From positions 2,170,001-2,234,000 of the forward strand of contig NZ_CP029347.1 in the NCBI RefSeq assembly GCF_003143555.1: DNA of 64,000 bases, in the 5' to 3' direction. Below the pieces are notes generated by a model. It was not told where the DNA came from, did no database searches, and was given only the letters and a program-made list of their open reading frames with translations. The stretch comes from Saliniradius amylolyticus (GTDB taxonomy: Bacteria > Pseudomonadota > Gammaproteobacteria > Enterobacterales > Alteromonadaceae). This document shows, in pieces, positions 38,836 through 50,726 of the stretch; within the stretch, counting starts at the first letter, position 1; the number at the start of each line of letters is the position of its first letter. Position numbers and translations under genes: made by a program.

Positions 38836-38870
38836 AAATCACCATCACAAACGATAATAATAGCGCCATT

Positions 38871-41486
38871 ATGCCGTCTGAAAACGCCGCCACACAAGCC
38901 GAACTCTTTCATCAAGAGCACATTGCCAAGCACACGCCGATGATGCAGCAATATCTACGCATTAAGGCCGAGCATCCACAGATTTTACTGTTCTATCGCA
39001 TGGGCGATTTCTACGAGCTGTTTTACGACGACGCCAAGAAAGCCGCCGAACTGTTGGACATTTCCCTGACGGCCCGCGGCAAATCTGGCGGCGACCCTAT
39101 TCCTATGGCGGGCGTGCCCTACCATTCGGTGGAATCCTATCTGGCCCGGCTGGTAAAACTGGGGCAGTCGGTGGCGATTTGCGAACAGATTGGCGATCCC
39201 GCCACCAGTAAAGGCCCGGTGGAACGTCAGGTCACCCGAATTGTCACCCCAGGCACCGTTACCGACGAGGCGCTACTGGAAGACAGGCGCGACAATGTGC
39301 TGGCGGCGGTGTTTGAGCATAAAGACCACTACGGTTTTGCCGCGCTGGATGTGGCCAGCGGCCGCTTTACTCTGGTAGAACTGAACGGCGATGATGCCCT
39401 GTCCGCCGAATTACAAAAGACCCAGCCTGCCGAGCTGCTGTACCCGGAAGGCTTTCGCGCCCTGCACCTGCTCGAATCCATCAAAGGTTTGCGGCGTCGC
39501 CCCGAGTGGGAATTTGATCTGGCCACCGCCAGGAATAAGCTGAATGAGCAATTCGGCACCCGCGAATTAACCGGTTTTGGTGTCGAACAGGCCGAGCTGG
39601 GCCTGTGCGCCGCAGGCTGCGTGCTGCAATACGTGCAAGATACCCAACGCGCCGCCCTGCCTCATATTCGCAGCATCGCTATGGAGGCCCAGTCTAAGGT
39701 GGTGCAGCTGGATGCCGCCACAAGGCGTAATCTGGAGCTGACCCAGAACCTCTCCGGCGGCACAGATAATACCGTGGCGGCGATCTTAGATAAAACCGCC
39801 ACCGCCATGGGCGGCCGGTTATTACAGCGCTGGATCCATCGCCCACTAACCGACCATCGTGTGTTGACTGCGCGTCAGGACGCCATCAGCGAACTGCTGG
39901 ATGCGGATCAGGACGAGCTGCGCGGCTACTTAAAAGCCGTGGGTGACATGGAGCGGGTGCTGGGCCGTCTGGCGCTGCGCTCGGCCCGCCCCCGGGATTT
40001 TGCCCGCCTGCGTCAGGCCTTCGAGCACTTGCCTGCAATCCAGACCTTTCTGAGCAGTCTGGATACCCCCGTACTGGCCCCGATTGCCAGGCGCATCAGC
40101 CAGTTCGATGACTTGTGTGAATTACTGCAACGCGCCATCGTCGATAACCCGCCGGTGGTACTGCGCGATGGCGGCGTGATCGCCGAAGGCTTTAGCGAAG
40201 AGCTGGATGAGCTACGCAACCTGTCGCGGGGCGCCACCGACTATCTGCAAGAGCTGGAAGACAGAGAAAAGGCCCGTACCGACATTCCTACCCTGAAAGT
40301 GGGCTACAACAAGGTGCATGGCTATTTTATCGAGGTGAGCCGCAGCTATTCCGCACAGGTGCCGCCCGAGTATATTCGCCGCCAGACCCTGAAAAACAAC
40401 GAGCGCTACATTATCCCCGAGCTGAAAGAGCATGAGGATAAGGTGCTTACAAGCCAAAGCCGCGCACTGGCACTGGAAAAACAGCTCTACGAGCGCCTGT
40501 TCGACCGCCTGTTACCACAGCTCAATGATCTGATGGACAGCGCCGCCGCACTAGCGGAACTGGACGTATTAGCCAACCTGGCCGAACGGGCCGCCAGCCT
40601 GGATTATCACCGCCCTTGTTTAGTGACTGAAACAGGTCTGAGCTACAGCTCTGGTCGCCACCCGGTGGTGGAACAGGTCATGGACGAGCCCTTTATCGCC
40701 AATCCCTTACAGATGAATGCGCAGCGCCAGATGCTGATCATCACCGGCCCCAATATGGGCGGTAAGTCCACCTACATGCGCCAGACGGCGCTGATTACCC
40801 TGATGGCCTATATGGGCAGTTTTGTCCCGGCACAGGATGCCAAGATTGGCCCGGTGGATCGCATCTTTACCCGCATCGGTGCCTCGGACGATCTGGCTTC
40901 GGGCCGCTCGACCTTTATGGTGGAGATGACCGAAACCGCCAACATACTGAACAATGCCACGCCCAACTCACTGGTACTGATGGACGAAATCGGCCGCGGC
41001 ACCAGTACCTACGACGGTCTGTCGCTGGCTTGGGCAACCGCCAGTTATCTGGCCGAACGACTGCGCGCCTTTACTCTGTTTGCCACTCACTATTTTGAGA
41101 TGACCCAGCTGGCCGACAGCCTGCCCATGCTAGCCAATGTGCACCTGGATGCGGTGGAACACGATCACGGCATCAGTTTTATGCACGCGGTGCAGGAAGG
41201 TTCAGCCGATCGCAGCTATGGCTTGCAGGTGGCGCAACTGGCTGGTGTACCGGCCTGTGTTATCGAGCAGGCCAAGCACAAGCTGCACGAACTGGAACAG
41301 GCGCCGTCACTGGCCGGCGGCGAGCACCCTACTCCCAGACCCGAGCCCAAACCTCAGAGCAAACCCCAGCCATCGGCGGCCGAGCAGCGCCTGGCCGAAC
41401 TGTCACCTGATAACCTGACGCCCCGACAGGCTCTGGATGCCTTGTACGAACTAAAAGCGCTCAGCAAGCGGGGCGGGGATTTTTAA
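38871..41486 (+). CDS. mutS: DNA mismatch repair protein MutS
   Basis: A mismatch-recognition ATPase. 871 aa, normal length. The mismatch-contact motif FYELF (in [18 protein letters not shown]) is near residue 46, followed by connector, lever and clamp domains. Walker A is [13 protein letters not shown] near residue 625 and Walker B is [15 protein letters not shown] Pro/Lys-rich linker ([17 protein letters not shown]) comes before the C-terminal tetramerisation segment ([16 protein letters not shown]). Divergent from pncC. No mutL in the window. Confidence 0.98.
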   Translation: MPSENAATQAELFHQEHIAKHTPMMQQYLRIKAEHPQILLFYRMGDFYELFYDDAKKAAELLDISLTARGKSGGDPIPMAGVPYHSVESYLARLVKLGQSVAICEQIGDPATSKGPVERQVTRIVTPGTVTDEALLEDRRDNVLAAVFEHKDHYGFAALDVASGRFTLVELNGDDALSAELQKTQPAELLYPEGFRALHLLESIKGLRRRPEWEFDLATARNKLNEQFGTRELTGFGVEQAELGLCAAGCVLQYVQDTQRAALPHIRSIAMEAQSKVVQLDAATRRNLELTQNLSGGTDNTVAAILDKTATAMGGRLLQRWIHRPLTDHRVLTARQDAISELLDADQDELRGYLKAVGDMERVLGRLALRSARPRDFARLRQAFEHLPAIQTFLSSLDTPVLAPIARRISQFDDLCELLQRAIVDNPPVVLRDGGVIAEGFSEELDELRNLSRGATDYLQELEDREKARTDIPTLKVGYNKVHGYFIEVSRSYSAQVPPEYIRRQTLKNNERYIIPELKEHEDKVLTSQSRALALEKQLYERLFDRLLPQLNDLMDSAAALAELDVLANLAERAASLDYHRPCLVTETGLSYSSGRHPVVEQVMDEPFIANPLQMNAQRQMLIITGPNMGGKSTYMRQTALITLMAYMGSFVPAQDAKIGPVDRIFTRIGASDDLASGRSTFMVEMTETANILNNATPNSLVLMDEIGRGTSTYDGLSLAWATASYLAERLRAFTLFATHYFEMTQLADSLPMLANVHLDAVEHDHGISFMHAVQEGSADRSYGLQVAQLAGVPACVIEQAKHKLHELEQAPSLAGGEHPTPRPEPKPQSKPQPSAAEQRLAELSPDNLTPRQALDALYELKALSKRGGDF

Positions 41487-41533
41487 ATTGAGCAACCCGG
41501 GGCTTTTCGGTATACTAGTTTCCCGTCTTGATA

Positions 41534-41597
41534 GATTAATTCCTTGCCTCAGGCAGGATTAATCGAATTCAAGGATGACCGGCCATAAAAGGCCGGG
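41534..41597 (+). other. Hairpins in the pyrG leader
   Basis: The 195-base gap between mutS and pyrG contains a 31-base inverted repeat, GATTAAT...ATTAATC with inner CCTTGCC/GGCAGG (41534-41564), and a second hairpin, CCGGCC-ATAAAA-GGCCGG (41580-41597). A -10-like TATACT lies just upstream near 41511. They may be leader structures for pyrG; no T run follows the hairpins, so they do not look like simple terminators. Confidence 0.4.
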
Positions 41598-41636
41598 ACA
41601 AGAGACGGGCCAGCCCGCTCAAACGGCTATGGATAA

Positions 41637-44663
<3,027 letters not shown>

Positions 44664-44670
44664 GCGACAA

Positions 44671-44693
44671 AGGCGGAAGCGCCCGCTTCCGCC
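44671..44693 (+). terminator. Hairpin after eno
   Basis: Very strong hairpin AGGCGGAAGCG-C-CGCTTCCGCCT type directly after eno, but without a clear T run. It is either a weak terminator or an mRNA-stabilising structure. Confidence 0.5.
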
Positions 44694-44708
44694 TGCTATT
44701 CTCATCCC

Positions 44709-45329
44709 ATGAACGCCAGACAGACGGACATTTTCCGCAGTGACGCCCAACAGCTGGCGTTTGCTGAGCTGTGTAACGCCCTTTATGAGCGGGAATTGCT
44801 GCAACTGGCGCATTCAAACAATAAATCCCTGCTGCCCCGGCGTTTGAAGGGATTAAGCCACCATATCCGCCACGCCGCCGAAGCCATGATGCAACACGAC
44901 GGTCCGCTGGAAGTGGATGTGCATAACGCCAGCTGGCAAAGCAAACAGGCCGCCCGCTGCCCGGCCAAACCGGCACCGGAGAAATGTCAGCAGTGGTTCA
45001 GCCAGCACGCCCAACTGGGTATGCCCGTGCCAATCCGGGTGCATGAACTGGGCATGGAACATCTGGAGCTGGATTCTGTCGACCGGATCGACGCGGAAGA
45101 AGGACTGATTCATACCAACAAATACGGCTGGTTTGCCCTGACCGGCTCCCATCAGGAGCACGACCGCTATCACCTGCTGATCCCCACCAAGGCCACCCTG
45201 ACCGCCGCCTGCTGCGGCCACGGCTGGAAACACAACAAGAAAGCCCAGCCCCGGGCGCTAACGCTCAGGGAGTTGCTGTTATCGAATCAGATTAACTGGA
45301 AAGACCCCAAGAAGCCGATGGGGAGGTAG
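44709..45329 (+). CDS. Conserved-looking protein of unknown function
   Basis: A 206-aa soluble protein that I do not recognise. It is rich in His and Cys, with a CCGHGW motif near residue 173, scattered conserved-looking pairs (EVDVHNASW, GMPVPIRVHELGMEHLELD) and no membrane segment, so it may bind metal. It is in normal host composition and close behind eno (45 bases from the stop), which suggests a resident gene rather than part of the cassette block that follows. No clear ribosome-binding site is seen before the ATG. Confidence 0.65.
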   Translation: MNARQTDIFRSDAQQLAFAELCNALYERELLQLAHSNNKSLLPRRLKGLSHHIRHAAEAMMQHDGPLEVDVHNASWQSKQAARCPAKPAPEKCQQWFSQHAQLGMPVPIRVHELGMEHLELDSVDRIDAEEGLIHTNKYGWFALTGSHQEHDRYHLLIPTKATLTAACCGHGWKHNKKAQPRALTLRELLLSNQINWKDPKKPMGR

Positions 45330-45410
45330 GGGTTCATTTAATGCCTGCATTTGCGGCTCAGCGGATTGACGTCACAGCCAGCACTTTTTGCTCGCGATAA
45401 TATTTGTTTG

Positions 45411-45842
45411 TCAGGGCTGTTCACGAACAAAGCGACACATCCCTTTACCAAGATGAGTACCATCTCGCTCAATGTAACCATAACTTCGATAGAACGCTTC
45501 TTTACCTTGAGCTGCAAGTAAGCCGACCGTGGACCCCACCTGACACGCTTTGGATAGATAGCGTTCAACTCTATTCATAAGCATTCGACCAATACCTTGC
45601 CCTTGATACTCAGGAGTCACTACGACGTCTTGAATGTAAAAATACATAAATCCATCACCAACAACCCTAGCCATTCCTATCAGCTTTTTGTTATCTCTGA
45701 CTGATACCTGAAATAAAGAATTATCTAAGCTCCTATGCGCCACATCTAAATCGATACGATCCCAGTCGACTTCACACCGTAAGGCAATAAATTCCTTAGC
45801 TGTCGGTGCTACATCAATAATGACGTAATTGGTTGGTTTCAT
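45411..45842 (-). CDS. GNAT family N-acetyltransferase (cassette gene)
   Basis: A 143-aa stand-alone GNAT enzyme. The acetyl-CoA loop is VVVTPEYQGQGIGRMLM (about residues 73-89), followed by FYRSYGYIERDG at the C-terminal end. The substrate is unknown. It is more AT-rich than the eno and mutS region. The start lies 8 bases after an attC-like site, with the same strand and spacing as its two neighbours, so it looks like the last member of a gene-cassette row. GNAT enzymes are among the commonest integron cassette products. A third attC after its stop is not clear. Confidence 0.87.
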   Translation of the reverse strand: MKPTNYVIIDVAPTAKEFIALRCEVDWDRIDLDVAHRSLDNSLFQVSVRDNKKLIGMARVVGDGFMYFYIQDVVVTPEYQGQGIGRMLMNRVERYLSKACQVGSTVGLLAAQGKEAFYRSYGYIERDGTHLGKGMCRFVREQP

Positions 45843-45849
45843 TGAGAAG

Positions 45850-45946
45850 TCCTAACGTCCAATTAAGTACTGGGTAACGCAAAAACCACGCCGATGCAAA
45901 CCCAGACCGCCAAGCGTTGCGAATCTGCTTAAATTAATTGTTAAAC
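45850..45946 (-). repeat. attC-like integron recombination site
   Basis: On the minus strand a 97-base imperfect palindrome starts with GTTTAAC (fits RYYYAAC) and ends with GTTAGGA (one base off GTTRRRY). An outer stem of AATTAA with TTAATT and an inner stem CTGGGT/ACCCAG are visible. It lies 14 bases after the GFA-family stop and just before the GNAT start, which is the expected attC position. Confidence 0.7.
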
Positions 45947-45960
45947 GATTTTGTACGATG

Positions 45961-46368
45961 TTACTTTCGCCCTGGTTCATGCTTCTCGTAACGTGGCAAT
46001 TTCGCATTTAAGTCTTCCCAGTTTGCTTTCGAAGTAACAAAGTTGTGAGATATTGGGCGCTCCGATATATCACTGTCTAGTGCCCCTAAACGTATACGAT
46101 ACCTTTCTGGAGAATGAGAATTTGAACTGTATATAGGAGCACCGCAACTTTTACAAAAGTACTTACGCTTACCTTTACTGCTCTCATAAAAAGTAAGCGT
46201 ATTATTTTGGTCTGTTAATCTTAGGTCTTCTGCATTAATGAAACCATTTGTAGCATAAGCGCTTCCACTTGCTTTACGACACAACGAACAATGACAGTGA
46301 ATAATATCAGTGACACTGCCGTCCAGTTCGAAGTGGATTGAACCACACAAACAACTGCCCTTGTACAT
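45961..46368 (-). CDS. GFA/CENP-V family zinc protein (cassette gene)
   Basis: A 135-aa protein of the glutathione-dependent formaldehyde-activating (GFA)/CENP-V fold family. Zinc-binding cysteines are in GSCLCGSIHFEL, HCHCSLCRKASGSAY and YFCKSCGAPIYS. The real substrate of most members is unknown. It is AT-rich, single-gene, and bounded by attC-like sites on both sides (46398-46469 upstream, 45850-45946 downstream). This places it as the middle unit of the cassette row. Confidence 0.9.
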   Translation of the reverse strand: MYKGSCLCGSIHFELDGSVTDIIHCHCSLCRKASGSAYATNGFINAEDLRLTDQNNTLTFYESSKGKRKYFCKSCGAPIYSSNSHSPERYRIRLGALDSDISERPISHNFVTSKANWEDLNAKLPRYEKHEPGRK

Positions 46369-46397
46369 CTGTTTTCCTTAGTTAAGTTTTGTTGTCC

Positions 46398-46469
46398 GCC
46401 TAACGCTTGTGCTTACGGCTGGTTTGGAGCGTAACGGAAAACCAGTCCGACAATATGCGCTTGTTTAGC
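46398..46469 (-). repeat. attC-like integron recombination site
   Basis: A 72-base site on the minus strand ends in AGCGTTAGGC, a perfect GTTRRRY core, and begins GCTAAAC, one base off RYYYAAC. The inner stem CTGGTTT/AAACCAG is clear. It lies 18 bases after the cupin gene stop and 29 bases before the GFA gene. Confidence 0.78.
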
Positions 46470-46487
46470 GCTAGTGCTTCAGAGTGG

Positions 46488-46925
46488 CTAGACAATATGA
46501 ATTTTGTATTTTTCAATAAACGTCTGTCTGTCTGAATCAGTAGGCGGATTATCATTTGTAAACTTGGATATGTCTCTTATAAATCCCTCAGAAGGACCTG
46601 ATGGAGCATTGATGACGAGCAAATGACTGTCTGTGATGGCCTTAAAGCGCCTTTTTACTTGAGGACCTGCAATGACAAGATCACCTGCAGTTGCAACAAA
46701 TTCGTCGTTTTCTACACCGAACTCAATTTCTCCTGAAATTAGATAAAAGATCTCATCATCAACCTCATGGAAGTGCCAAGGAGCCTCATTTCCTTTGGGA
46801 AGTTTGCTATCAAAAATAGAAACTCTGTTATCAGTATCAGAACCAGATGCAAGAATGGAAGTGATTTCACCTTGGTCAAGATCGTATCTTTCGGCATTGC
46901 CGACTTTGACGTGCTTATATCTCAT
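46488..46925 (-). CDS. Cupin-domain protein (cassette gene)
   Basis: A 145-aa single-cupin protein. The metal-type motif is PWHFHEVDDEIFYLISGEIEFGVEN (given in part: WHFHEVDDE near residue 51), with the second part GDLVIAGPQVKRRF near residue 85. The function is unknown. It is the first unit of the minus-strand cassette row and is AT-rich like the other two. A GTTAAAC core-like heptamer sits 25 bases before its start (46951-46957), as expected for a cassette boundary. Confidence 0.87.
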   Translation of the reverse strand: MRYKHVKVGNAERYDLDQGEITSILASGSDTDNRVSIFDSKLPKGNEAPWHFHEVDDEIFYLISGEIEFGVENDEFVATAGDLVIAGPQVKRRFKAITDSHLLVINAPSGPSEGFIRDISKFTNDNPPTDSDRQTFIEKYKIHIV

Positions 46926-46950
46926 TCTATATTCTCGGTTTATCAGAGAA

Positions 46951-46957
46951 GTTTAAC
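46951..46957 (-). repeat. Possible cassette core site upstream of the cupin gene
   Basis: GTTAAAC on the minus strand matches GTTRRRY at the spacing to the gene start expected in a cassette. A matching attC would reach back to about 47053, where GGTTAAC is only a near fit, so the site may be decayed. Confidence 0.4.
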
Positions 46958-47787
46958 AGTGTATTACTGTGAATTCTGGGTATCCGCGAGGCAGGCTGCA
47001 CATGGGAACATCCGTGTTTTCTCCGTTTATCCCATACTAACAACAAGTTAACCCATTGCGCCATAGGGCACCTTTTATTCGGAGGTTGGAGCCAGTCATG
47101 AACTTACGGGCTGTCCCTGCTGGATATGACGCGCCATCCGTGGCGCGCCAGCCCCTTTTCTTTGCTCGTGCCAAAGAAAAGGAGCGAAAAGAAATCACGC
47201 CCCCTGAAACGCCAACAGCCATACTGCCAGAACTTGCCAAAAAGGGGTCGTAAGGATTCGTTCCCGACTCATGCCTTACTCAAATTTCTCCCGGAAATTT
47301 GACCGCCTTTTTGTTGGCGCTCTGCCAGCATGTGGCGTTTTTAAGGGGGAGTAGCGTCGCCCACCACTGTCCCATATTTGTGCCTTGGATCTTTTCTATG
47401 ATGGTCAGGTATGAACACAATCTCTGAAGTCCCTGAGACAAACTGTGGGTGACTCGGATGGTTGGGTTTATTCTCTGTCGCTTTGACTTTCCCTTGGCGA
47501 AGCAAGGCTCAATTGAACGCGAAATCCTGGACGATTTCGCGAGGCGGTAGCCTTGCAGGACGCTACCTTAAGCCGGTTCGATGCTGTCAGAGCCTTGATT
47601 CGGCAAGGTTCCCGGAAAGTCAGCAGCGACCAAAGACCTTTTCGCCCCTTTTGGGTCTTGCCAAAAGGGGCTGGCGTGCCATGGAAGGCACGTCATATCC
47701 GGCAAGGAGGCAAAAGGATAAATCCGGCTCAGGACCAGGGTTCTGTCTTCCTGGCAAGGGACGAATGAACTGGGCCCTGAATTGAGT
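46958..47787. other. Hairpin-rich non-coding block with inverted copies
   Basis: About 830 bases without a credible gene. A ~60-base element at 47121-47187 (plus) and a related one at 47636-47700 (minus) face each other: both read GGATATGACG.GCC.TCC.TGGC.CGCCAGCCCCTTTT and then a short hairpin (CTTTTCTTTG...CAAAGAAAAG, or CCCCTTTTGG...CCAAAAGGGG). Other hairpins include GCGAAATC/GATTTCGC at 47519-47540. ORFs drawn here are short and run across these structures, so I do not call them. It may be a worn mobile or repeat element next to the cassette row. Confidence 0.6.
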
Positions 47788-47793
47788 TCAGGG
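47773..47793 (-). terminator. Possible terminator of the RimK-like/GNAT-C39 pair
   Basis: Hairpin GCCCTGAA...TTCAGGGC at the end of the GNAT-C39 gene, covering its TGA. There is no T run, so termination is uncertain. Confidence 0.4.
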
Positions 47794-48906
47794 CGATAAT
47801 GGTTTAATGGCTACGGCCGTTCGCAACTTGCTTTTGCCAAACACGCTGATGCTGTTAAACCGCGTGCGAGCAATGGGCATATGCTGACAATCCAGCGGCC
47901 TCTGCTGGTCGCCCACATCGGGGTCGTGCACGTAAATACAATCCTTGTCCATGTGGGTTACCGCCACCCAATGAGGCGCTTTGCGTTTGTCCAGCTGGAA
48001 GGTGCTGATAAGCACAATCACACTGGCGTCCGCCGCCAGCTGAGCCTCTATCCAGTCCAAAGTGGGCGCCTCATATTCCACGGTAGCGGCGCTGTCTTTT
48101 ATCTGGCGCTCAAACTCATTATGCACCAGCGTCATCACCGATTTTTTATGCTCACTGCGAACACTGTCCAGAAACAGCGGGCCGGTATCATTGACTCTGA
48201 CGGTGGCGGCGAAACCTCGTTCGCAGGCCGCCAAGGCCAAGCCAAAGGGATGAGTGCCGCCGTGGCCCGAGGTCATAAAAACCGTGGTTGAGGTACGCCA
48301 GATGGACAGCTCCTCGGCTTGTGTCAGCGGTTTGTCACGCAGGCGATACGACATCGCCATCATTAATGACGCCGGGCCGCAGCTAAAATCGGTGGTCTGG
48401 CCGTACCATTGCAGCGGCTGCAGTGGCTCGAGCCGCTTGCCCTGCCAGATGCTTTTCTGCATACGGATGGCGTCGTCGTGATCATCGTAATAATCCTGAT
48501 ACTCGCCAAACTCCTGATAACCCAGCTGTTTGTACAGTGCGATGGCGCGCGCGTTCTTTTTGGCCACTTCCAGGCGCATATACAAACGCCCGGCTTCGAT
48601 GCTCTGCTGCTCTAACGCCAACAGCAGTTTGACCGCTATGCCCTGCCCCTGATACCCGGGCAGCACGGCCAGTGAGTACAGCCTTGCCAGCAAGGTGCCG
48701 GGGTGATTGATCACCAGACCATAGCCCGCCACCTGACCGTCCACCAGCGCCACCAGAAACAGTCCATTGTCGTTGTCGAGCCAATGCTTAAAGCTGCGGC
48801 GAGACAAGCGGTCCACCTCGAAACAGCGCGCTTCAATCGCCAACAGCGCGTCCAGATGACGGCGCTCAGCCGGGGCAATCTGTACGGGGCCGTTAACCTC
48901 TGCCAC
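47788..48906 (-). CDS. GNAT acetyltransferase fused to a C39-type peptidase domain
   Basis: A 372-aa two-domain protein. The N-terminal half is a GNAT domain (acetyl-CoA loop VLPGYQGQGIAVKLLLALE, then RAIALYKQLGYQEFGEYQDYY). The C-terminal half is a papain-like C39 peptidase domain with the nucleophile in TTDFSCGPASLMMAM, a His in APHWVAVTH and an Asp in VHDPDVGD. There is no ABC transporter part, unlike bacteriocin C39 exporters. I choose the GTG at 48906, which overlaps the RimK-like gene by 14 bases; the longer frame to 48990 lies wholly inside that gene. Both domains could modify or trim the same peptide or protein made or tagged by the partner ligase, but no substrate is known. Confidence 0.85.
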   Translation of the reverse strand: MAEVNGPVQIAPAERRHLDALLAIEARCFEVDRLSRRSFKHWLDNDNGLFLVALVDGQVAGYGLVINHPGTLLARLYSLAVLPGYQGQGIAVKLLLALEQQSIEAGRLYMRLEVAKKNARAIALYKQLGYQEFGEYQDYYDDHDDAIRMQKSIWQGKRLEPLQPLQWYGQTTDFSCGPASLMMAMSYRLRDKPLTQAEELSIWRTSTTVFMTSGHGGTHPFGLALAACERGFAATVRVNDTGPLFLDSVRSEHKKSVMTLVHNEFERQIKDSAATVEYEAPTLDWIEAQLAADASVIVLISTFQLDKRKAPHWVAVTHMDKDCIYVHDPDVGDQQRPLDCQHMPIARTRFNSISVFGKSKLRTAVAIKPLSP

Positions 48907-50347
48907 GGGCTTCCAACCGCTGCTGGAATTCGGCCATGATCTGCATATACAGCTCATTGCCCAGATAGGCATCTTCAACACCGTACTCAATGCTGGGGTT
49001 GTCGTTCACTTCCAGCACGTAGGGCTTGCCGTTCTTAACCTTGATGTCCACGCCATACAGGCTTTTACCGATGACATTGGAGGCTTTCACCGCCACGTCT
49101 AACACCGACTTTGGCACCTCAAAGGTGGGCAGAGTTTTAAACCCGCCACTGCTGTGTCGCTTCACGCCGTGGTTGTAGATTTGCCAGTGATTGCGGGCCA
49201 TCTCGTAGCGGCAGGCATACAGAGCCCGTCCGCCCAGCACGCCGATGCGCCAGTCAAAATCGGTGTACATGTATTCCTGCACTAGCACCAGGGCCGACAG
49301 CTCAAACATCTCGGTCAGTCGCTGTGCTAACTCACTCTGATCGCTGACCTTATACACGCCCTTGGAAAACGAGCCTTCCGGCAGTTTCAACACCATGGGA
49401 AAACCAAAGTCGCTTTCCAGCTCGCCCAGTGTGTCTGGCGTCAGCTGATGCAGGACCCGGGTACGCGGTGTCGGCACCTTCTGATAGCTGAAGGCGTCGT
49501 GCAGAAACACCTTATTGCAACAGCGCAATATGGACTGGGCGTCATCCATCACCACCAGCCCTTCGTTTTCCGCTTCCACCACGGTGCGGTAGGTATGATG
49601 GTCGATGGCCGTGGTCTCACGCACGAATAAGGCGTCGAAACGATTAATGCCCACCAGCTCGGACTGCGTCACCAGGGTGGCGTTAATGGATAATTTACGG
49701 GCCGCTTTGACAAAGGCCTTGAGGGCTTTGCCATCGCTGGGTGGCATGGCCTCATCGGGATCCACCAGGATCGCCATGTCCCAGCGAAGCGGTTTACGTT
49801 TCACCTTGGCCGGCCAGGTACGTTCAGAAAAGTCGGTCAGTGCTTGCCAGAACAACGCGCTTTGCTCATCGGACAGTTCGTCCAGACTGGCGCGCTGAAC
49901 GCTGACACGCACTGTATCGTCGGCCATGCGCTCCCGCCACTGAATCCTGAGCAAGGGCGCGGGGAAAGCACGAAACACTGCCAACGCCACCTCGCGGTAT
50001 TCATTCAGTGAGGTTTGCCCGAAAAACACATATTGCGCATGTGTATTATCCAGTCGCAGCTCGGCTTTAACCCGAACGTCCAGGGTCGCGGGGCGTTCGT
50101 GGTTTTTCTTGCGCAGTGTATTAATCAGCTTCACCGACGGCATCACTTTGTGCTGTCTGGCCTCCGCCAGCAGCGAACAATAATAGCCCTGGCTGAGGTA
50201 ATGCGCGGTATCACAGAGGTTAATCACCGTGGTACTCGGCTCATTCTTTTTCGGATAGTCGGTCAGGTAAGTGTCGAAACTGATGATCAAATCATTGGAG
50301 GATTGTGAACTCAGCTCTGAGTCCGTCACAATCAGGGTTTTGTGCAT
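48893..50347 (-). CDS. RimK-like ATP-grasp ligase
   Basis: A 484-aa protein with an N-terminal domain particular to long RimK-like ligases (about residues 1-200) and a C-terminal ATP-grasp domain: FGFPMVLKLPEGSFSKGVYKV near residue 325, DFDWRIGVLGGRALYACRYEM and the metal site in YVLEVNDNPSIEYGVED. RimK relatives add glutamate or other amino acids to protein or peptide ends. Here the target is unknown and is unlikely to be just S6, because the protein is far longer than E. coli RimK (300 aa). It overlaps the GNAT-C39 gene by 14 bases, and I believe the pair recurs together in other proteobacteria. Confidence 0.85.
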   Translation of the reverse strand: MHKTLIVTDSELSSQSSNDLIISFDTYLTDYPKKNEPSTTVINLCDTAHYLSQGYYCSLLAEARQHKVMPSVKLINTLRKKNHERPATLDVRVKAELRLDNTHAQYVFFGQTSLNEYREVALAVFRAFPAPLLRIQWRERMADDTVRVSVQRASLDELSDEQSALFWQALTDFSERTWPAKVKRKPLRWDMAILVDPDEAMPPSDGKALKAFVKAARKLSINATLVTQSELVGINRFDALFVRETTAIDHHTYRTVVEAENEGLVVMDDAQSILRCCNKVFLHDAFSYQKVPTPRTRVLHQLTPDTLGELESDFGFPMVLKLPEGSFSKGVYKVSDQSELAQRLTEMFELSALVLVQEYMYTDFDWRIGVLGGRALYACRYEMARNHWQIYNHGVKRHSSGGFKTLPTFEVPKSVLDVAVKASNVIGKSLYGVDIKVKNGKPYVLEVNDNPSIEYGVEDAYLGNELYMQIMAEFQQRLEARGRG

Positions 50348-50594
50348 GTATCTCTTACTCGTAGTGCGCGTCGGGGTGAAGTGCCCGCGCGAACCGGTTG
50401 GTCGTGGTGCATTGTATCTCGGTGTTATAAACAGGTGCTAATTATTCATGCAATCTCGAAGAAAATAGTTGCCATTGCCTTTGATGTTCTCGCCGCCTGA
50501 AACAGGGTCCGTGATGCCGAGCAGCTAAGTCCTTGAATCCCGAATGAACTGTGCGCCGTGATACTTGCCCAATACTATGCCACTTATCGGATGA
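50348..50594. other. Intergenic gap without a gene
   Basis: About 250 bases between the divergent RimK-like and TauD-like genes. No ORF of coding character. It should contain both promoters. A short stretch rich in TTATC/GGAT dyads lies near 50584-50608. No known regulator site was recognised. Confidence 0.5.
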
Positions 50595-50726
50595 TTCTTA
50601 TTATCCGGACGCATTCAGGAGGTTGTTATCACACCAACACCCATTCCCCCTATTCCGCAATCCTGCATTGATCTCGTTGAGTCGGCTGGTGCCAGGGTTA
50701 AGCCACTTAATCCCATCGGCGCTGCG

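Noticed and set aside
45330-45410. Third attC site after the GNAT cassette
   Set aside because: Only a weak ATTAAAT core-like heptamer and no clear palindrome; not enough to call.
47056-47785. Short ORFs in the gap upstream of the GNAT-C39 gene stop (47056-47253, 47462-47785)
   Set aside because: They run across inverted repeats and hairpins, have no ribosome-binding sites or known domains, and overlap in several frames.
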